From contig NZ_CP069338.1 of assembly GCF_016859125.1 (NCBI RefSeq), positions 4,093,501-4,157,500 on the forward strand: DNA of 64,000 nt, written 5' to 3'. The stretch comes from Archangium violaceum. GTDB taxonomy: Bacteria; Myxococcota; Myxococcia; Myxococcales; Myxococcaceae. The stretch's first letter is position 1, and every line of letters starts with the position of its first letter. Below the pieces are notes generated by a model. The model saw nothing but the letters and a program-made list of their open reading frames with translations. It had not been told where the DNA came from and made no database searches. Positions 61,985 through 64,000 of this stretch are shown piece after piece. The position numbers and the translations under genes were made by a program.

Positions 61985-63103
61985 TTACCTCGGAGGTCCT
62001 CGCCGCACTCGAGACAGTGCGGCGACGTCGATCTGGTACTGGTCGAAGAACCTGCGCGGCCAGTTACTCAGGTTGCCGGTCTGGGTAAATCGGAGGGGCG
62101 TTGTCTGTGGCTGTCCATCGCTCCCCACGTCGAAGAAATGGACGAGTGCTTGTTCGGCACCAAGAACAAGATGCTCGCCGATAGCGCGGCGGATACCATT
62201 GAGCACGTGGTCACTATGGGTTTCCACTAGGACTTGAACCCCCGCTCCGGCCAGAGTTGCCAGAAATGTACCCATGCGAGACTGTCCCGCTGGGTGCAGG
62301 TGGGCTTCGGGGTTCTCGACAATTAGAAGTCCGTCCACGGGCGTGAATAGGCCTGCCAGAACGATGGGGAGGCTGTAACTCACGCCGAAGCCCATGTTGG
62401 GCGCACGCACCCACTCGCCGCCTGGAACCCGAAAGCGCAGCGCGGTGACTGAGGTGTTGGGGAACCAATCCGTATTGATTTCAGTAGGGCGAGCGATGTC
62501 AGACAGCCAAGCCTCTACTTGGTATTTGAGGAAGGTATCGGCCTCCTCGTGGCGGTGGGGGTGCAACCGACCTTTTGAGACCTTCTCCTTCAGTCCATGG
62601 AGAGCCAACACTTGGGCGCAGAACTCCCCCTGGACGCCGACACCAAGGTCCTCGGCTGGCCGGGCGCTGGCGCCCAGGACATCCCGAGGACCAAGCCGCT
62701 CGGCGGACAGGTAGGTGAACGCCCGGTTCGAGCCTCCGAGTGCCTGAGGAATTCGCTCTGGCCTTGATTTGATAGGCAGGTGCAGGAGCGTTTCGTCACG
62801 AGCGTCCAAGAGGAATCGGACATCTGTCCCATCATCCAAACTCGCAAGAAGCTCGATTTCAGAGGTGTCGACAGCCGTGTTGAGGTTGAGAATGTCTTCG
62901 GCGCTACCCAGTTCCAATCCGAAGGGACCGTTAAGCGGTACTGTGCTCGCCCCGGTGGTACTGGCCTCCCTTGCCAGGAGCAGGGCCTGGAGAATGGTGG
63001 TCTTCCCTGCTCCATTGAGCCCAGTGAGGACGGTGAGGGCTGCGAAATCGAGCGCGCACGAGGAGAAGCGTTTGAACCCAGTGATCTGCAGCTTCGTGAT
63101 CAT
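61985..63103 (-). CDS. OLD/RecF-like AAA ATPase (AAA_15/DUF3696 type)
   Basis: A 372-residue ABC-type ATPase of the OLD/RecF kind. The N-terminal ITKLQITGFKRFSS leads to Walker A GLNGAGKTT (28-36). The C-terminal half carries the combined signature and Walker B region (SYSLPIVLAG, LLIVENPEAHLHPAGQSRM) and the switch His in VLVETHSDHVLNGIRRAI. Proteins of this type are sensors or motors in defence systems such as PARIS (AriA) and Gabija/OLD. No TOPRIM domain is present. The ATG overlaps the DUF262 stop (ATGA, 63100-63103). Confidence 0.85.
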   Translation of the reverse strand: MITKLQITGFKRFSSCALDFAALTVLTGLNGAGKTTILQALLLAREASTTGASTVPLNGPFGLELGSAEDILNLNTAVDTSEIELLASLDDGTDVRFLLDARDETLLHLPIKSRPERIPQALGGSNRAFTYLSAERLGPRDVLGASARPAEDLGVGVQGEFCAQVLALHGLKEKVSKGRLHPHRHEEADTFLKYQVEAWLSDIARPTEINTDWFPNTSVTALRFRVPGGEWVRAPNMGFGVSYSLPIVLAGLFTPVDGLLIVENPEAHLHPAGQSRMGTFLATLAGAGVQVLVETHSDHVLNGIRRAIGEHLVLGAEQALVHFFDVGSDGQPQTTPLRFTQTGNLSNWPRRFFDQYQIDVAALSRVRRGPPR

Positions 63104-64000
63104 CCGGCGGCCTCTTTTAGAATGTCTCGTGCCACTTGGAAGCGCAGCTTGACCTTGGAGATATCGCCAGTCCCTTGGCTGATCGCGGCATTGTAGTCGT
63201 AGTCCCCCATCCTCTTGCGCGCGGCCTTGAAGATGGTTTCCTTGTGCGGCCTGAGTTGTTCGGGCTCATAATCTGCTAGCGCGGTTGCCCAACTCTCGAA
63301 CAAGGCCCTGTTAATAGGGCCGCGACGGCTTGCCCCAAGACGATACTTGCGGAACGCGGCGTTGCCGAACACTACCGCTGCAGTTCTCATCGCTCGTTCA
63401 AAGTCAGCGGAGAGCTTGAAGAGGTCAGAATCGGAGATTCCCTGTTGAGAGGGGTGGACCCCGTCTACTCGGCGTGTGAAGTCGAGCAAGAAAGAGTCCA
63501 AACTGTTGAACTCGCGGTAGTTGTTCAGGTCCGGCAGTGTTCGGAAGGCGCAGAACCGCAAGACCACTTCCCGGTCCGCCATGCGCCGCTCGTAGCGGAA
63601 AGCTCCGTCCGTCGCTTGATGGAAAGAGGACAGGCTCGTCAGGTTCTTGAGCAGGTCTCGAGAGCGCTTCCGGCTCATGCAGTGCCGGATCTCCTGTGCA
63701 GTGAGAGGACTGCCTCCTGTATTGATCCGGCGGAAGACATCGAACTTGACGTCGTCCGGCGTCTGCGGCTCGATGACATTGACGAAAATTTGCGTTTGCT
63801 GAAAGCGTCGCCGAAGGGCCGCATCGAGCTTGTCGAAAGTTTGCCCCTCAAGGCTCTTGAGGTACTCAAGATCCAGGAGAGGCTCTTTTTGGGTGACGAA
63901 GCTGTAGATTGTGGTGAGGCGCTGCACTCCATCTACCACCTGCATGGCTCCTTCGCCATCTTGGTTGAAGTAGAAGGCGGGTAGGGGGATACCCAGCAGT
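63100..64000 (-). CDS. DUF262 (GmrS-type/ParB-like) protein, 5' end outside window
   Basis: The frame is open to the window edge; about 300 residues are visible. The DUF262 core is plain: LLGIPLPAFYFNQDG, the signature QVVDGVQRLTTIY (DGQQR in most members, here DGVQR), FRRINTGGSPLTAQEIRHC and a helical rest. DUF262 is the nucleotide-binding/NTPase half of GmrSD type IV restriction enzymes and recurs in defence operons. There is no DUF1524 HNH domain at the C-terminus, so a nuclease would have to come from elsewhere. It is the first visible gene of the three-gene operon. Confidence 0.85.
   Translation of the reverse strand, partial: LLGIPLPAFYFNQDGEGAMQVVDGVQRLTTIYSFVTQKEPLLDLEYLKSLEGQTFDKLDAALRRRFQQTQIFVNVIEPQTPDDVKFDVFRRINTGGSPLTAQEIRHCMSRKRSRDLLKNLTSLSSFHQATDGAFRYERRMADREVVLRFCAFRTLPDLNNYREFNSLDSFLLDFTRRVDGVHPSQQGISDSDLFKLSADFERAMRTAAVVFGNAAFRKYRLGASRRGPINRALFESWATALADYEPEQLRPHKETIFKAARKRMGDYDYNAAISQGTGDISKVKLRFQVARDILKEAAG

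Overview
The window reads as a chromosomal segment of a myxobacterium, most likely family Archangiaceae (Archangium/Cystobacter-like). This rests on very GC-rich DNA with strong third-position GC, a DUF2381 (TIGR02268, Myxococcus paralogous family) protein, a very large multi-PAS histidine kinase, and many lipoproteins and STAND-type NTPases. The taxonomic call is inference; no rRNA or full tRNA is present.

Layout. (1) 1-26 kb is mostly ordinary genome: the 3' end of bioA, a HAD-phosphatase lipoprotein, a GlsB/YeaQ membrane protein, an esterase, a DUF1338 dioxygenase, a six-PAS histidine kinase, a GNAT acetyltransferase, a 5'-3' exonuclease, a truncated haemoglobin, a membrane-anchored beta-propeller/NACHT NTPase, DbpA helicase, a Cys-rich secreted peptide, a DUF4184 protein, a ClC channel, an AraC/SRPBCC cluster and a TetR/molybdopterin-oxidoreductase pair around a clear palindromic operator. 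(2) 26-35 kb holds a P-loop ATPase paired with a TPR protein carrying nine near-identical 144-bp repeats, a lipoprotein/DUF2381 pair, an AraC/imine-reductase-like pair, and a hydrolase/AraC pair in which both 5' ends have been lost at one junction. (3) At 35.2 kb lies a tmRNA-like 3' end fragment, a classic attachment-site scar. To its right the DNA becomes a mosaic of broken genes, IS remnants and conflict genes.

From 36 to 51 kb, four short dispersed repeat copies and an IS110 element account for many of the truncated genes (AttH-like, subtilisin, GH15, LysR, VIT). At four junctions the hexamer GTATAG marks the boundary. Within this mosaic are three versions of one polymorphic-toxin module: a PAAR-like (DUF4150) N-terminus, a cysteine-rich middle and a deaminase-like C-terminus, each overlapping a SUKH-like immunity gene. 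One module is a remnant, one has a single-base frameshift at the catalytic domain, and one is intact. The last two are divergent and share nearly identical PAAR parts and 5' leaders.

From 50.8 to 64 kb the window looks like a defence island: a 2,092-residue Avs-like protein (nuclease-like N-terminus, STAND NTPase, huge helical sensor), an IS-associated zinc protein, a 5'-truncated group II intron inserted antisense in an IS91-family transposase, and a three-gene operon (DUF262 / OLD-RecF-like ATPase / unknown protein) that runs off the right end. The best candidates for undescribed biology are the 2,092-residue STAND protein, the membrane beta-propeller/NACHT protein, the ATPase+TPR pair and the DUF262 operon.
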